In this document: in pieces, positions 17,809 to 29,546 of the stretch
Layout: every line of letters begins with the position of its first letter
How positions within the stretch are numbered: position 1 is the stretch's first letter
Origin: Acidicapsa dinghuensis
GTDB taxonomy: Bacteria; Acidobacteriota; Terriglobia; Terriglobales; Acidobacteriaceae
Assembly (NCBI RefSeq): GCF_025685685.1
Contig: NZ_JAGSYH010000005.1
Location: 496,001-560,000, forward strand
Reading direction: 5' to 3'
Length of the DNA: 64,000 nt
Position numbers and translations under genes: made by a program
The notes under the pieces: generated by a model
Told to the model about the DNA's origin: nothing
What the model saw: only the letters and a program-made list of their open reading frames with translations
The model's database searches: none

Positions 17809-18408
17809 CTAGCGACCATGGGCGAAGCTGCCGTAGGGCGACGGTTTATGGTAAGAGGCTGAGTTGTCGACGTTGTGGGCGGTAGCAATCTTACGGATCA
17901 TGTCGAGATGAGACTGGATCATTGCCGCACCTTCGCGGGCTGCATGCTTTACTTCCGGAGATGTGCCGTCGGCTTCTTCCTGCTGGAAAGCCTTCAGGTC
18001 GTCTTCGTGGGCCTTGACCATGGCCTTGATGTAGGCATCGTCAAACGTTTTGCCTGAGAGCATTTCGAGCTTGGCTTTTTCAGCGGTATCGCCAAGCGTT
18101 GTAGAGTCGGGCGCAGAAACGCCGATGTCGCTGGCTACGACCTTCATGCGGTCGCCAAGACGGGAGTGATCTGTGACCATCTTCTGGCCGAAGGCTTTTA
18201 CGTCTTCACTTGCTCCTTTTTGCGCCGCGAGCTGGCCGAGCGAGACTTCGGCCATCCCGCCTTTCAGGGCTTCGGTGACAAATTTTTTGTCGGTGTCGGT
18301 TGCCGATGATGATGACGAGGCTGAGGCACGAACAATAATGAGGCCCGTGGCTACCAGCAGACAAGCAGCTGGAACGGTAGCAAAGCGCAATAAAGACTGA
18401 TTTTTCAT
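17809..18408 (-). CDS. exported DUF4142 protein
   Basis: DUF4142 proteins are secreted four-helix, ferritin-like proteins of unknown role, often stress-linked. A signal peptide (FATVPAACLLVATGLIIVRASA) precedes a Ser-rich stretch and the helical domain: DKKFVTEALKGGMAEVSLG, FGQKMVTDHSRLGDRM, then DDAYIKAMVKAHEDDLKAF. The start codon region is tandemly duplicated: an exact 33-bp copy provides a second in-frame ATG at 18441 with its own AGAGGAGTAAGAGGAG Shine-Dalgarno. I take 18408 as the functional start because it lies directly before the signal peptide; starting at 18441 adds 11 residues. Confidence 0.85.
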   Translation of the reverse strand: MKNQSLLRFATVPAACLLVATGLIIVRASASSSSSATDTDKKFVTEALKGGMAEVSLGQLAAQKGASEDVKAFGQKMVTDHSRLGDRMKVVASDIGVSAPDSTTLGDTAEKAKLEMLSGKTFDDAYIKAMVKAHEDDLKAFQQEEADGTSPEVKHAAREGAAMIQSHLDMIRKIATAHNVDNSASYHKPSPYGSFAHGR

Positions 18409-18471
18409 AGGGACTACTCCTCTTACTCCTCTAACGCTCATAGGGACTACTCCTCTTACTCCTCTAACGCA
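18406..18471 (-). repeat. 33-bp tandem duplication of a ribosome-binding site and start codon
   Basis: Two head-to-tail copies (18406-18438 and 18439-18471) differ only in the last base. Each copy, on the minus strand, holds a GAGGAGTAAGAGGAG purine-rich Shine-Dalgarno followed by AGTCCCTATG. Because 33 bases equal 11 codons, both ATGs are in frame with the DUF4142 gene. This looks like a recent slippage or recombination event in the translation initiation region. Confidence 0.9.
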
Positions 18472-18609
18472 CAGGTGAGCATGATACTGATTCCTGTGAT
18501 TCCTCCTGATGGGAAGGGAAGAGTGGCGAGTAAGTTGTCCGTCAGGGTGGTGTTTGCCTCGCGCCAGACGAAAGGCCTGAGCAATCTTGCACAGTCGATC
18601 ATTGAGACG

Positions 18610-18636
18610 AGAGCCTTCTAAACAACAGAAGGCTCT
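18610..18636 (-). terminator. terminator-like hairpin downstream of alaS
   Basis: A perfect 10-bp inverted repeat, AGAGCCTTCT / AGAAGGCTCT with a 7-base loop, lies 15 bases beyond the alaS stop codon. There is no good T-run on either strand, so it is a candidate stem-loop rather than a textbook Rho-independent terminator. Confidence 0.5.
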
Positions 18637-18651
18637 TGCTTTGCGAGATTG

Positions 18652-21789
<3,138 letters not shown>

Positions 21790-21920
21790 TCAAGTGTAAT
21801 TGGCGCCCGGGGAAGGATGTCATTCCAGGCCGGATGAATTCGAGTGAGAAGGAACGGAGGAGTGAGAGGAGGGTGGCCGCAGATGAATGGTTGTGCGGCC
21901 GGATCGTGCGAAAGCTGCGG

Positions 21921-23603
21921 TCAGGCTGGTTGTGAAGCGTGGTCAGCCGTAGACAACTCATGAGTTGAATTGTGGAGGTGATGAACCAACCGCAATCCAA
22001 AGGCTACGGCCAACAGTGTAGAGTTGGCCTGGCCCGACGTTGGGAAGACACTGCTCGAAGCGACGTAGAGATTGTCGACGCCGTGCACTTTGAGGTCCGG
22101 ATCGACGACGCTCTGAGCCGGGTCTGTTCCCATGCGGGTTGACCCTACCTGGTGGAAGCCGTCCGCTGCCTGAGCCCAGACTTTCTTGCGTAAATCCTGG
22201 CCCTCGTAGAAATACTCGAGGCGTCCGATGCCGCTAGATTGCAGTGCCTGGTCGAGCAGTGCATGAGAGTCCAGAACGCTCTGAACGTCCTGCTCGGTGA
22301 AGCGGAGATCAATCTGCGCGCGTTGCAGGCCGAACGAGTCTCGCTCGCTGCTGAGGCTGATCCGGCTTTCCGGATCGGGCACCTGTTCGGCGTGATAGTG
22401 CAGGGCGTATTTTCTGCCCGCATTGGGAACCAGAAATCCGGGTTTCTTGGGCTTGCGGATGAAACGATCACGGAGAATTCGATAGATATCCACCGCGCCG
22501 CGCGGAGCGCCGAGGATTGCATTGCGCAGATGTGCTCCGAGCCGGTATGGCCGTGGTCCGGTGTGTGCGAGGCGAATGGCTTCCGACAAAAGCCGCCGGC
22601 CGGTCGGCGGAAAAGCGAGCGCGAGAAAGACCGAGGACAGAACTCCACTCTTGTGGCTGGGATCGTAAAAGGCAGGATTGTCAGGCCAGAATGCCGTGTT
22701 GAGAACGCGATGCTGTATCTGCGTCTCCGCGGTTAGCATGAATCGCCGACGGATGTAGGCGCCTGTACTGTCGAGCTTGAAGTCCAGATCGGTGACCGTC
22801 TTGGAATCGTTGAAGAGGATGCTCGCAATCTTCCCCGAGATATGGCCCATGTAGTACCGGCCCAGCGGGCCATCAATACCACCGCCCAGCTCAGGCCATT
22901 GCTGCTGGGTGTGGAGCAACAGGCGGGTGGTTTCCACTCCACCCATTGCTAGTATGACGCGGCGGGCACGCACGGTAGCATCACCGTTTGGCGTCTTTAC
23001 CGTAAGGCTCTGGAGCGGCCGCTCGCCCACGCTGTTGCGCGGGCCTAGATTGATCTGCGTAACGACGCTTTTCAAGCTGATGTGGATTCGCTTGGATGCA
23101 AGCAGGCGTTCGCGATGGAGCAGGATGACCCTGGACTCGCGAGCCCATCGCTCGACCCAGTCCAACGTCAATCCACCACTCAGCTTTCTTCCCAGCGGTA
23201 TTTCAAAACGGTCTCCGCCGCAAAACAGGTAGTCCGTCGCGGGCTGGTACCAGGGACGAATCTCGCCATGGCTTATTGGCCAGGGCGCGTTGGGCACGAA
23301 CTCGCGCGGCATCAGGTCCACGTCATCGTAGGCAACGCAACGGCCACCCCAGGTCCAGGAGGTTCCGCCGAGCGCCCGGCAGACAGCAATCTCCATCGGT
23401 GCATGGCGGTCGGGATCGACGATTTCTGCATGCGAATCACTGGCGGCGGATGGGTCGAACGAGGCATCGCCAGCCTCGAGAAGCAGCACATCCTGGCCGA
23501 GCTTCTCGCACTCGAGCGCCGTGGCCATGCCCACAGGTCCGGAGCCGACGATACACAGCTCCCAAACCTTGTTGTCTGAAAGACTTTCTTCGATCATGAG
23601 CAC
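21921..23603 (-). CDS. GMC-family oxidoreductase (choline dehydrogenase-like)
   Basis: This FAD-dependent oxidoreductase of the glucose-methanol-choline family oxidises an alcohol or sugar, substrate unknown. The Rossmann FAD motif VGSGPVGMATALE is near residue 20, and ALGGTSWTWGGRC and AMGGVETTRLLLH are further FAD contacts. The C-terminal block has DGFHQVGSTRMG with the likely catalytic His, and NLYVASSSVFPTSGQANSTL. No signal peptide is visible. It stands alone between alaS and recX on the minus strand. ATG codons at residues 1 and 3 are equally good starts. Confidence 0.85.
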   Translation of the reverse strand: MLMIEESLSDNKVWELCIVGSGPVGMATALECEKLGQDVLLLEAGDASFDPSAASDSHAEIVDPDRHAPMEIAVCRALGGTSWTWGGRCVAYDDVDLMPREFVPNAPWPISHGEIRPWYQPATDYLFCGGDRFEIPLGRKLSGGLTLDWVERWARESRVILLHRERLLASKRIHISLKSVVTQINLGPRNSVGERPLQSLTVKTPNGDATVRARRVILAMGGVETTRLLLHTQQQWPELGGGIDGPLGRYYMGHISGKIASILFNDSKTVTDLDFKLDSTGAYIRRRFMLTAETQIQHRVLNTAFWPDNPAFYDPSHKSGVLSSVFLALAFPPTGRRLLSEAIRLAHTGPRPYRLGAHLRNAILGAPRGAVDIYRILRDRFIRKPKKPGFLVPNAGRKYALHYHAEQVPDPESRISLSSERDSFGLQRAQIDLRFTEQDVQSVLDSHALLDQALQSSGIGRLEYFYEGQDLRKKVWAQAADGFHQVGSTRMGTDPAQSVVDPDLKVHGVDNLYVASSSVFPTSGQANSTLLAVAFGLRLVHHLHNSTHELSTADHASQPA

Positions 23604-23758
23604 CCGTGGGGGGAACAGGTTGGAGATGATCTCGCAACGAAAACGCTCTTGAAGAGACGCCTCGATTGGCCCAAAACCGAACCGGTTTACCGGGCAATGG
23701 TCTTACTCCATCCTACTATGGCGATCTGTAGCGATCTATGGCGACGGATGCGCTCGTC

Positions 23759-24313
23759 TTATTCCCCGGAGGCTTCCACATCGAGGCCTTCAATGGCGGA
23801 CAAGGACTCCTCGGGTAGATTCCACTGACGCAGGACTTTGTAGATGATGCTGGTGGAGAAACCTGCTCCTACCATGCGGCGCAGGATGCGGGCGGTTTCT
23901 TTTTCATTCTCGGGTTTGCGCAGGCGCTTGCGGTCGAGGTATTGGCGGGCGAGGGTTTCTTCGTCTACGGCTTCGTAGCGGGCTTCGATGGTCTCTTCGA
24001 TGATGGGCTTGGCTACGCCCTTTTGCGCGAGGTCCTGACGGACGCGGCGCGGGCCGAATTTTTCGTTTTCCTGGCGCAGGCGGGCGTAAGTTTCGGCGAA
24101 GGCTGTGTCGTTGAGCAGGCCGTATTCTTTGAGTTTTGCGAGGACGCGGGTGATTTTGGCGGAGCCGGTTTCGCCGGGCTCTACTTTGGATTGCATGAGG
24201 CGACGGAGTTCGGCTTCGGAGCGCATCTTGCGGCCGAGGGATTTTAGAGCGTACTCGTGGAGGGTGGGTTCGTCGAGTGGATCTGTTCGTTTTGAAGTGC
24301 GGCCAAAGGGCAT
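23759..24313 (-). CDS. recX: regulatory protein RecX
   Basis: RecX modulates RecA filament assembly. The 184-residue protein has the three-helix repeat pattern of the family: LHEYALKSLGRKMRSEAELR, then LLNDTAFAETYARLRQENEK with FGPRRVRQDLAQKGV, and a third repeat with VDEETLARQYLDRKR. Length is normal. recA is usually adjacent but is not here. The gene is co-oriented with the S9 peptidase upstream and separated from it by a 237-base region carrying REP-like palindromes. Confidence 0.88.
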   Translation of the reverse strand: MPFGRTSKRTDPLDEPTLHEYALKSLGRKMRSEAELRRLMQSKVEPGETGSAKITRVLAKLKEYGLLNDTAFAETYARLRQENEKFGPRRVRQDLAQKGVAKPIIEETIEARYEAVDEETLARQYLDRKRLRKPENEKETARILRRMVGAGFSTSIIYKVLRQWNLPEESLSAIEGLDVEASGE

Positions 24314-24344
24314 AAGCGTTCACACAGAGAGATCAGTTTAGAGC

Positions 24345-24427
24345 GGGCTTTCAGCCCTCATGTCTCTCTCTATCTTCGTGCACCCAGGCCGATGGCCTGG
24401 GCTGGGATAGTGTCGCGCCTTTGGCGC
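24345..24427. repeat. REP-like palindrome cluster
   Basis: Three short palindromes follow one another: GGGCTTTCAGCCC (24345-24357), CCCAGGCC-gat-GGCCTGGG (24383-24401) and GCGCC-ttt-GGCGC (24415-24427). The arrangement of a CCCAGGC/GCCTGGGCTGGGATA block followed by a CGCCTTTGGCG block resembles dispersed intergenic repeats I know from acidobacterial genomes. It lies between recX and the S9 peptidase gene. Confidence 0.55.
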
Positions 24428-24519
24428 TGGGCCTGGGGCCTGACGAGGATTGCAGCGGATGCGGCGAGCGTGCGGTGGATGAGGTGGGCTGAGCTCTCTT
24501 CCATGGCCGCTGATCCTTG

Positions 24520-24566
24520 TTTGGTTCATTGGGGTTTGGTCCATTGGGTCTCACTTTGTCCATTGG
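24520..24566. repeat. three imperfect short direct repeats
   Basis: TTTGGTTCATTGGG, TTTGGTCCATTGGG and TTTGTCCATTGG follow one another across the 3' end of the S9 peptidase gene. The last copy lies inside the coding sequence and encodes part of the C-terminal WVDQWTK. This suggests local slippage just downstream of the stop codon. Confidence 0.5.
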
Positions 24567-26800
24567 TCGACCCAGTCGTTGACGGTTTTGTACCAGAGCT
24601 GGGAGTTTTGGGGTTTGAGGACCCAGTGGCCTTCGTCGGGGAAGTAGAGCATTTTGCTGGGGATGTGGAGGAGTTGGAGGGTGTCGAAGAGCTGGAAGCC
24701 TTCGCTGACGTCGAGGCGGTAGTCGAGTTGGCTATGGACTACGAGTGTAGGTGTCTTGAAATTCTTTGCTGAGAGGGATGGGGACCATTTGCGGAAGGGA
24801 TTCTGATCGTCAGGTTTGCCGTAGTAGTCCCACGGGTGGCCTTTAAATTCCCAGGTGTTGAACCAGTCTTCTTCGGTTGAGCCAAAGGCGGATTCGGCGT
24901 TGAACATGCCGTCGTGGCTGACGATGCACTTGAAGCGGTTGGTGTGGCCAAGGATCCAGTTGGCCATATAGCCGCCGTAGCTGGCGCCGAGGGCGCATTC
25001 GCGGTTCTTGTCGATGAAGGGGTAATGCTGCTCGGCGTAGTCGAGGCCGGTCATGAGGTCGGTGAAGGGCTTGCCGCCCCAGTCGCCGTTGACTCGGTCA
25101 ATGAAGGCCTGGCCGTAGCCCGTGCTGCCGCCTGGGTTGATCATGATGACTACGTAACCGTTGGCGGCGAAGAGCTCAGGGTTCCAGCGGTAGCTCCAGC
25201 TATCGCCCCATGCGCCCTGCGGGCCGCCGTGGATCAGGAATTTTACGGGGTATTTCTTGTTGGGGTCGAAGTTGGGTGGGCGGATTAGGAAGCCTTGGAC
25301 TTTGGTGCCGTCGGAGGCGGGGAACCAGAAGGATTCCATCTTGGGGAGGTCGAGTTGGGCAAGGAGAGAATCGTTGAGATGGGTGATCTGATCTTCTTGA
25401 TAATTTATCGATATAGATCGAACCCCCTCAGGTTGATTCTTCAGGTGCTCAATTGGTCCGACTGATTCCAGCCGCACTATCTCCGATGGCCGATCGACAT
25501 GCATTTCACTGACAACCAATTGTTCGCTAGATTGACTGATGGGCGAAGGCTGCCAAACAACTGTGTTGATACCACTGAACTCTGCAGAGTGTGCGATGAG
25601 CATCGCAGAGCGTGCATCAATATCTAAACCGAAAATGTCTGCCTCGCCCTGATTACCTGAAACGACATAGATATCAGCGGGAGCAGTATGGATCGACTCT
25701 TTCTCGTGTCCCCAGATAAATTCGTCAACCCATCGATCAAATTTTGGAAGCAATTCCTTAGTTGATTTCGCGGAACGGTCGTACAGCATTAGCCGGAATT
25801 TATCACTCTCGTATCCCGCACGGGCTTGTGATCGCCATGCTAGATATTTGCCGTCGGGTGAGTAAGCGGGACCGAGGTCACCGCCGGGGCTGGTGCTGAT
25901 CTTGACTGGCTTGGCTGTGGGGTTTGTCAGGTCGAGCGTGAAGATGTCGGAGTTGGTGCTGATGGCTGGTTCTGGGTCGAGGTTTTCGGTGAAGGCGAGT
26001 TCTTTCGAGTCGGGTGAGATGGCGCAGCCGCAGCCGCCTTCGAGTGAGAAGGGTGGGACGTCATGCGGATCGTTTGGCGTGAGGTCGCGGATTTTGCCGG
26101 TGGCCACATCCATGAGGAAGAGATGGCTGCGCTTGTCGCCGGTGAAGGCGTTCCAATGGCGGTAGAGCAGGTGAGTGAAGATGCGGGCCTTGACCTTGCT
26201 TGCGGCTTGCTCGGCATCGCGGTCCATATCGCATGTTGCCGCGGCCTGATTGTCAGGTGTGATGGCTGGGCAGTCGGGATAGACCTTTGCCGTGAAGACG
26301 ATGGATTGGCCGTCGGGTGACCAGATGGCGCTGTCTTCATCGAGCAGCGGTGTTTGTTCGCCTAATGTATCTGCGTGGTAGAGGTGGCCGAGCGTGGGGT
26401 TCACGGCGTTGGAGGTTTCGCCGGTGGCGGGGTCGAAGTCGGCGACGTAGACGAGTTGTGTGCCGAGACGGTTGGAGAGGAAGAGGATGTGTTTGCCGTC
26501 GTGAGAGAAGCGCGCATTGCCGTCGCCGGGTTTGGTGACGGAGACTACTCTTGGCTCTCGACTGCCGCCTATCGGCTGAATCCAGATTTTGGGTGTGCGG
26601 GTGTTGGCGGCGAGGTCGACGTCGGTGACGGAGTAGAGCAGCCATTTGCCGTCGGGTGAGACGTCGGTGTCGCCCAGGCGGCGCATCTTCATCATGTCCT
26701 CAAAGGTCATTGGCCGCTTGGCTGCTGATTGGGCTGAAGCTGCTAGAGGCATCAACAATGCGCCAAACGCGGCCAGCATGAGCAAAGAACGATTCCGCAT
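24551..26800 (-). CDS. S9-family prolyl oligopeptidase-like peptidase, exported
   Basis: This secreted serine peptidase of the acylaminoacyl-peptidase/dipeptidyl-peptidase type cuts peptides. A signal peptide (SLLMLAAFGALLMPLAASA) precedes a beta-propeller of PD40-like blades (about residues 45-450; note repeated SPDGK motifs). The alpha/beta hydrolase domain has the nucleophile Ser in GASYGGYM, Asp in VHSQLDYRLDVSEG and His in FPDEGHWV. All three catalytic residues are present, and the 749-residue length is typical. The blade region at about residues 317-477 (25370-25850) is visibly more A/T-rich than the rest. Confidence 0.9.
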   Translation of the reverse strand: MRNRSLLMLAAFGALLMPLAASAQSAAKRPMTFEDMMKMRRLGDTDVSPDGKWLLYSVTDVDLAANTRTPKIWIQPIGGSREPRVVSVTKPGDGNARFSHDGKHILFLSNRLGTQLVYVADFDPATGETSNAVNPTLGHLYHADTLGEQTPLLDEDSAIWSPDGQSIVFTAKVYPDCPAITPDNQAAATCDMDRDAEQAASKVKARIFTHLLYRHWNAFTGDKRSHLFLMDVATGKIRDLTPNDPHDVPPFSLEGGCGCAISPDSKELAFTENLDPEPAISTNSDIFTLDLTNPTAKPVKISTSPGGDLGPAYSPDGKYLAWRSQARAGYESDKFRLMLYDRSAKSTKELLPKFDRWVDEFIWGHEKESIHTAPADIYVVSGNQGEADIFGLDIDARSAMLIAHSAEFSGINTVVWQPSPISQSSEQLVVSEMHVDRPSEIVRLESVGPIEHLKNQPEGVRSISINYQEDQITHLNDSLLAQLDLPKMESFWFPASDGTKVQGFLIRPPNFDPNKKYPVKFLIHGGPQGAWGDSWSYRWNPELFAANGYVVIMINPGGSTGYGQAFIDRVNGDWGGKPFTDLMTGLDYAEQHYPFIDKNRECALGASYGGYMANWILGHTNRFKCIVSHDGMFNAESAFGSTEEDWFNTWEFKGHPWDYYGKPDDQNPFRKWSPSLSAKNFKTPTLVVHSQLDYRLDVSEGFQLFDTLQLLHIPSKMLYFPDEGHWVLKPQNSQLWYKTVNDWVDQWTK

Positions 26801-26900
26801 GCAATCCTTCCCGTCCGCAGCGTACAGCGCGGAAAGGGAAGTTTACATGGCGAAGGGCAAGTGTGAAGTATGAGTACGAAGTGTGAAAAGGAGGAAGAGA

Positions 26901-28934
26901 TCAGCTCACAGGCAGGTCGAGCAGGATGCCCGCGCCGGTGGGAGTGTAGTTGATGGCGGAGATGTTGCCGCGATGCTCGCGAACGATGGCGGCGCAGAGG
27001 CTGAGACCAATGCCGGGAGAATCGGCGCCTCCAAAGCCTGATGAAAGCGAATCGAAGGCGCGCTCTGGATGCGGAAACCCCTGGCCTGAATGCGCGATCA
27101 GAATGTGGACGCGCCCATCTTCCGGGACGGAGGATGTGGCTTCAATGCGGATGGATCGTTCCTGGTTGGGTTCGACGCGCATGACAGTATCGATTGCGTA
27201 TTGTGTGGCGTGCAGTAGCGCCTGACGAAGCTGATGTGCATTGCCGAAGATCTGTGGCATGTCTGGTTCGATCGACATGCGGAATTCAATGGCGTTGCGC
27301 AGAAAATCGGTGCGGTGCATCTGCTCCACATCGGTGATGAGATCGGCGAGGGAGAAGGCGCTATAGCGCTCGGAAGAGATGCGGCTGAAGCGGGCGAGGC
27401 GGTCGAGGATGCCTTTCATCCGGCGCGACTCCTGTGTGATGGCCTCGGCTGCGCGCCTGTCTGCGGGCGTAGGTACGGATTCTTCAAGCAGGGCCGAATA
27501 TCCAAGGATGACTGTCAGAGGATTATTGAGCTGCTGCGCAACGTTGTTGGCGAGTTGGCCGACGCCTGCGAAACGTTCCGAGTCGATCAGCTTGCCGAGC
27601 ATCATGGCTTGCGCGCGCGCGGCCTGCAGGCGGCCGGCAAGGATCTCAAGCGGCATCAGGTCTTCGGCATGCAGTGTTTCGACGGGGACTGCCGGACTGC
27701 TGATAAGAATCGCGCCCTCGATCGTATGATCGGGGCCTCGCAGTGGTACTGCGCCGAGGTGAGTGATGCTCAGCCGTTCCAAATCATCGCCCGGCGCGAG
27801 CCACGGTGTCAGATCGAGATTGAGGCCGGAGCTTTGCGGGACGAGGGGTTCGGAGCAGTCTTCAAGGCTGGTTGCGGGAAGCCGTTGAGCGAGGGCGTCC
27901 AGGGCTCCCGCGGTCGCACCATCCATGCCGGCAAATCCAGCCAGTGTGAAAGAATTGGCAGCCGTACGCACCAACAGCCCCGCAGTGTGGAAGCAACTGT
28001 TCTCGACGATCATGTGGCAGAAACGGCTGGAAGCGCGATCGAACTCTTCCAGGCTGCGCGCGGTCAGAGCAGGCCTGGCGTAGGCTTCGAGCTCCATGCG
28101 GACGCGCCGTTCTCGACGCTGTGCGTCCTCGTTTTTGTCGACCTCGTCTTCCAGGACGAGCAGAATCAATCCCATGGCAACGATGATCTTGCCGAGAATG
28201 ACCATTCGCGCCAGCACTACGGTTGCTGAATCGAACGGGACGAAGGGATTGACTAATTGAAAGAAAGGTGGAATGGCGACGAGGACGAAACCGGATGAAG
28301 TGAGAAATACGCCCGGAGAGAGGCGTGGAAAGGTGTAGCAGACCAGCAGAGTGGTCATGAACATATTGCCGGCTTCGACGACCAGCAACGGCAGATGCAC
28401 ATCGCGCTGAATGAAAAACACGATTCCGAGGGCGGTAGTAAAACCGACGACCAGCGCGGCCAGCCAGAGGGGAACACGTCCTTTGCGCAGACCCCAAAGT
28501 ACGGCTACGGCAGCGGCCCAGAACGCCAGAAATGCGTAGGCCCAGAGGAAGGTCTTTCCTGTCGGAAGCGTGACGCCGTAGTAAAGGACGGAGTAGAGGA
28601 GAATGGGGATGGTGTAGGGGACGACGTAGAGAATTTCGAGCTTGCCAAGCTTGAAGCTGATTGGCGAGAGAGAGGCCAGGAAGAAGGCCGAGCTGAGCAT
28701 GAAGGCAGATTCGGAACCGACGGTGAGCCACATAACCGCGGACGGGACGTGCCCTCCGGTGGGAACCAGCCAATGGCCGACCATCCACTGCAGCAACGAC
28801 TGAAGCTCAGCGCAACTGAGGGCCAGTAGCCACAAGAGTGTGCGAACACTGCGGAAGCGCGAATGCAGGTAAGAAAAGGCGAGCAGGAGCGCGGCGATCA
28901 ACAGAATTGCGGGAATCTGGTAGTCGTCGAACAT
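26901..28934 (-). CDS. membrane histidine-kinase-like protein with degenerate catalytic motifs
   Basis: The N-terminal 260 residues contain about seven or eight membrane helices. A GAF-like region (about 290-440), an H-box region and an ATPase-like C-terminus follow. The H-box reads GQLANNVAQQLNNPLTVI, where the usual phospho-accepting His is Gln467. The N-box reads RQALLHATQYAIDTVM, lacking both expected Asn residues. The G1 box reads IAHSGQGF with His for the usual Asp. The G2 region (SPGIGLSLCAAIVREHRG) is kept. I therefore expect it not to autophosphorylate and perhaps to act as a scaffold or allosteric sensor. No response regulator gene is adjacent. Confidence 0.8.
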   Translation of the reverse strand: MFDDYQIPAILLIAALLLAFSYLHSRFRSVRTLLWLLALSCAELQSLLQWMVGHWLVPTGGHVPSAVMWLTVGSESAFMLSSAFFLASLSPISFKLGKLEILYVVPYTIPILLYSVLYYGVTLPTGKTFLWAYAFLAFWAAAVAVLWGLRKGRVPLWLAALVVGFTTALGIVFFIQRDVHLPLLVVEAGNMFMTTLLVCYTFPRLSPGVFLTSSGFVLVAIPPFFQLVNPFVPFDSATVVLARMVILGKIIVAMGLILLVLEDEVDKNEDAQRRERRVRMELEAYARPALTARSLEEFDRASSRFCHMIVENSCFHTAGLLVRTAANSFTLAGFAGMDGATAGALDALAQRLPATSLEDCSEPLVPQSSGLNLDLTPWLAPGDDLERLSITHLGAVPLRGPDHTIEGAILISSPAVPVETLHAEDLMPLEILAGRLQAARAQAMMLGKLIDSERFAGVGQLANNVAQQLNNPLTVILGYSALLEESVPTPADRRAAEAITQESRRMKGILDRLARFSRISSERYSAFSLADLITDVEQMHRTDFLRNAIEFRMSIEPDMPQIFGNAHQLRQALLHATQYAIDTVMRVEPNQERSIRIEATSSVPEDGRVHILIAHSGQGFPHPERAFDSLSSGFGGADSPGIGLSLCAAIVREHRGNISAINYTPTGAGILLDLPVS

Positions 28935-29546
28935 GAAGGAAAGACCTCAGACTCCTCTGGTGGAGGCAGCGAATACGATGATCCGACTGTTGCGCTTATG
29001 CAATAGCGAAGTGCGTAGTTCCCTGTGAGACAGACTGGTGCAGGCAATCACCGCTTCGTGCTCACCGGAGTTCGATTGCGGATGCTGACTACTATCTTCT
29101 AACGGATTGTCGGCTGCGCATCCAGAAAAGCAATTTGCTGGTTATGGTTTTCTTACGAAATGCCTGTCGAACGGTATGGTCTCGGGATAAAGCCTGTAGC
29201 TGGTAACGGCTGCAAGTACAGTGCGAGAGACCGCTCAGGAGACTGCGAATCCAAGAGCAAATATGGTTTCAACATTTCAAACCGGTAGTCCTGAGCTTCC
29301 GTTGGCTGCTGTCAATTTCGAAAGGAGACCACAGGTAAGGTTCGAGTGTCTACAAATTATTGAAAAAACAGTAATAGCATAAGCCTTACCAAGCTTGAGA
29401 CTGATTTTATGATCGGGTCTACCGGTGAGCGGGAGTATGCGTCTAAAGTTGTAGACGCAAAGGGCGCGTGCCCGGCGCGAAATTACACTTAGCAGGCTGT
29501 TTAGACTTCCATGGCTGGTGTCCACCGGTGTCCAGTCAAGGGAGCA
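28935..29546. other. 612-base intergenic region between divergent genes
   Basis: This stretch separates the histidine-kinase-like gene (minus) from the secreted protein gene (plus) and must hold both promoters. It is more A/T-rich near 29340-29420. Apart from the palindrome at 29438-29459 I see no RNA gene, conserved ORF or mobile element. An 82-codon minus-strand frame at 29277-29525 has no family resemblance. Confidence 0.5.
29438..29459. promoter_or_regulatory. 22-bp palindrome upstream of a secreted-protein gene
   Basis: TGCGTCTA and TAGACGCA form perfect 8-bp arms around a 6-base AAGTTG spacer, about 88 bases upstream of the ATG at 29547. The arm length and spacing fit either a dimeric repressor site or a transcript hairpin. 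No downstream T-run favours a terminator. Confidence 0.4.

Noticed and set aside
27234..28229. 331-residue plus-strand frame opposite the histidine-kinase-like gene
   Set aside because: No recognisable family; the kinase-like frame has clear membrane helices and GHKL elements.
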